Shown piece after piece: positions 4,606 through 5,262 of a stretch of 5,262 nt of DNA. Numbering within the stretch: the first letter of the stretch is position 1; each line of letters starts with the position of its first letter. Below the pieces are notes generated by a model that saw nothing but the letters and a program-made list of their open reading frames with translations, was not told the DNA's origin and did not search any database. The stretch lies in NCBI GenBank assembly GCA_902474645.1, contig CABRWN010000148.1:1-5262 (forward strand), written 5' to 3'. The stretch is from an uncultured Collinsella sp. (lineage in GTDB: Bacteria > Actinomycetota > Coriobacteriia > Coriobacteriales > Coriobacteriaceae). The translations under genes and the position numbers were made by a program.

Positions 4606-5262
4606 ATGCAAACTTACGAATCGGACGCCAACATCGGCAACATTAAGATTCTCGCCGTCGATATGGACAAGACGCTGCTCACCGACGAGCGCGTGCTGCC
4701 CCAGGGTCTCGACGAGCGCCTGGACGAGCTCGCCGACGCCGGCATCGTATTCTGCCCCGCTAGCGGACGTCCCGCCCCCAAGCTCGAGGAGATGTTCGAG
4801 GACATCAAGAACCGCCTCGCCTTTTGTCCCGACAACGGAGCGTGCGTGATCTATCGCGGCAGCTATATCTATAAGAGCAATATCGACGTGGAGCTGTATC
4901 AGCAGGTCTTGAGCCGTGCCTCGGAGGATCCTCGCGCTGTCCCCGTCCTGTGCTGCTTCGACGAGTTCTACGTGCTTGCCCGCGACCATCAATACCACGA
5001 CGAGATCAGCGTCTACTACAACACAATCAACTACGTCGACAGCTTTGAGGGCATTGATTTCGAGTCCAACAAGATTTCGGTCTTCTTCCCCGGCTACGAC
5101 GCCGAGCCCGCTTTCCGCGAGACCTATAGCCCCGAGTTCTCGGACAAACTCTACGTCACCAACGCCGGGCGCGAGTGGATCGACTTTATGAACCTAGGTG
5201 TCGACAAGGGCGCCGGCGTCGCGCATCTGTGCGAGCAGCTCGGCATTGATATCGCCGATGCC
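4606..5262 (+). CDS. HAD-superfamily phosphatase, Cof type (5' part, runs off window)
   Basis: The first 219 residues of a haloacid dehalogenase-like hydrolase of the Cof (IIB) subfamily, which dephosphorylate sugar phosphates, flavin or pyridoxal phosphates and related small molecules. Motif I is DMDKTLL (19-25), with the Asp nucleophile at 19 and acid/base Asp at 21; Lys replaces the more usual Gly at 22. Motif II is ASGRP (52-56) with Ser 53. The Cof-typical PDNGA follows at 75-79. The insertion (cap) region spans roughly 80-190. Motif III Lys is in GVDKGAGV (198-205), probably Lys 201. Motif IV (GDxxND-like) should lie just beyond the window edge, so the gene is cut, not broken. GAAAGG lies 9 bases before the ATG. 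The gene is transcribed divergently from the argG leader. The substrate cannot be told from sequence, and no link to arginine metabolism is implied. Confidence 0.93.
   Translation, partial: MQTYESDANIGNIKILAVDMDKTLLTDERVLPQGLDERLDELADAGIVFCPASGRPAPKLEEMFEDIKNRLAFCPDNGACVIYRGSYIYKSNIDVELYQQVLSRASEDPRAVPVLCCFDEFYVLARDHQYHDEISVYYNTINYVDSFEGIDFESNKISVFFPGYDAEPAFRETYSPEFSDKLYVTNAGREWIDFMNLGVDKGAGVAHLCEQLGIDIADA

Overview
The window looks like a chromosomal segment of a GC-rich Gram-positive actinobacterium. The best guess is a gut Coriobacteriia of the Collinsella type. This is inferred from the high GC of the genes, near-exclusive use of CGC/CGT for arginine, and repeated GAAAGG-type ribosome binding sites; no database search was possible. 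Four well-conserved genes are plain: ndk, argH and argG on the minus strand, and the 5' part of a Cof-type HAD phosphatase gene on the plus strand, cut by the window end.

Layout from right to left, as the minus strand is transcribed. The HAD gene (4606 onward, plus) diverges from the arginine genes across a roughly 550-base region. That region is not empty. It holds a 24-codon open reading frame (4331-4257, minus) with a strong Shine-Dalgarno, whose last ten residues include six arginines and whose final three sense codons are CGA CGA CGA before the stop. CGA is used nowhere in the argG, argH, ndk or HAD reading frames. Between this leader and argG lie about 205 bases with a chain of mutually exclusive inverted repeats. 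I read this as an arginine-sensing leader-peptide attenuator controlling argG, and it is the most interesting feature here.

argG (4051-2825) is followed by a strong GC hairpin with only a weak T-tract (2671-2642). After it comes a short reading frame of 56 codons (2591-2421) with an excellent Shine-Dalgarno and no recognised family, then argH (2302-872), which ends at an intrinsic terminator (818-786). ArgG and ArgH catalyse the last two steps of arginine synthesis: citrulline to argininosuccinate to arginine plus fumarate. The order argG, small ORF, argH on one strand suggests one regulated unit, with the hairpin possibly lowering expression beyond argG.

The 386 bases between argH and ndk contain the argH terminator, an unexplained bulged hairpin, and a regulatory stretch with two candidate minus-strand promoters. 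The upstream promoter is overlapped by two tandem near-palindromic sites of the form TTGAARCGTTSCAW (LacI-family-like). ndk (485-81) follows and ends at a very strong intrinsic terminator at the left edge. No tRNA, rRNA, CRISPR, insertion sequence or phage feature was seen.
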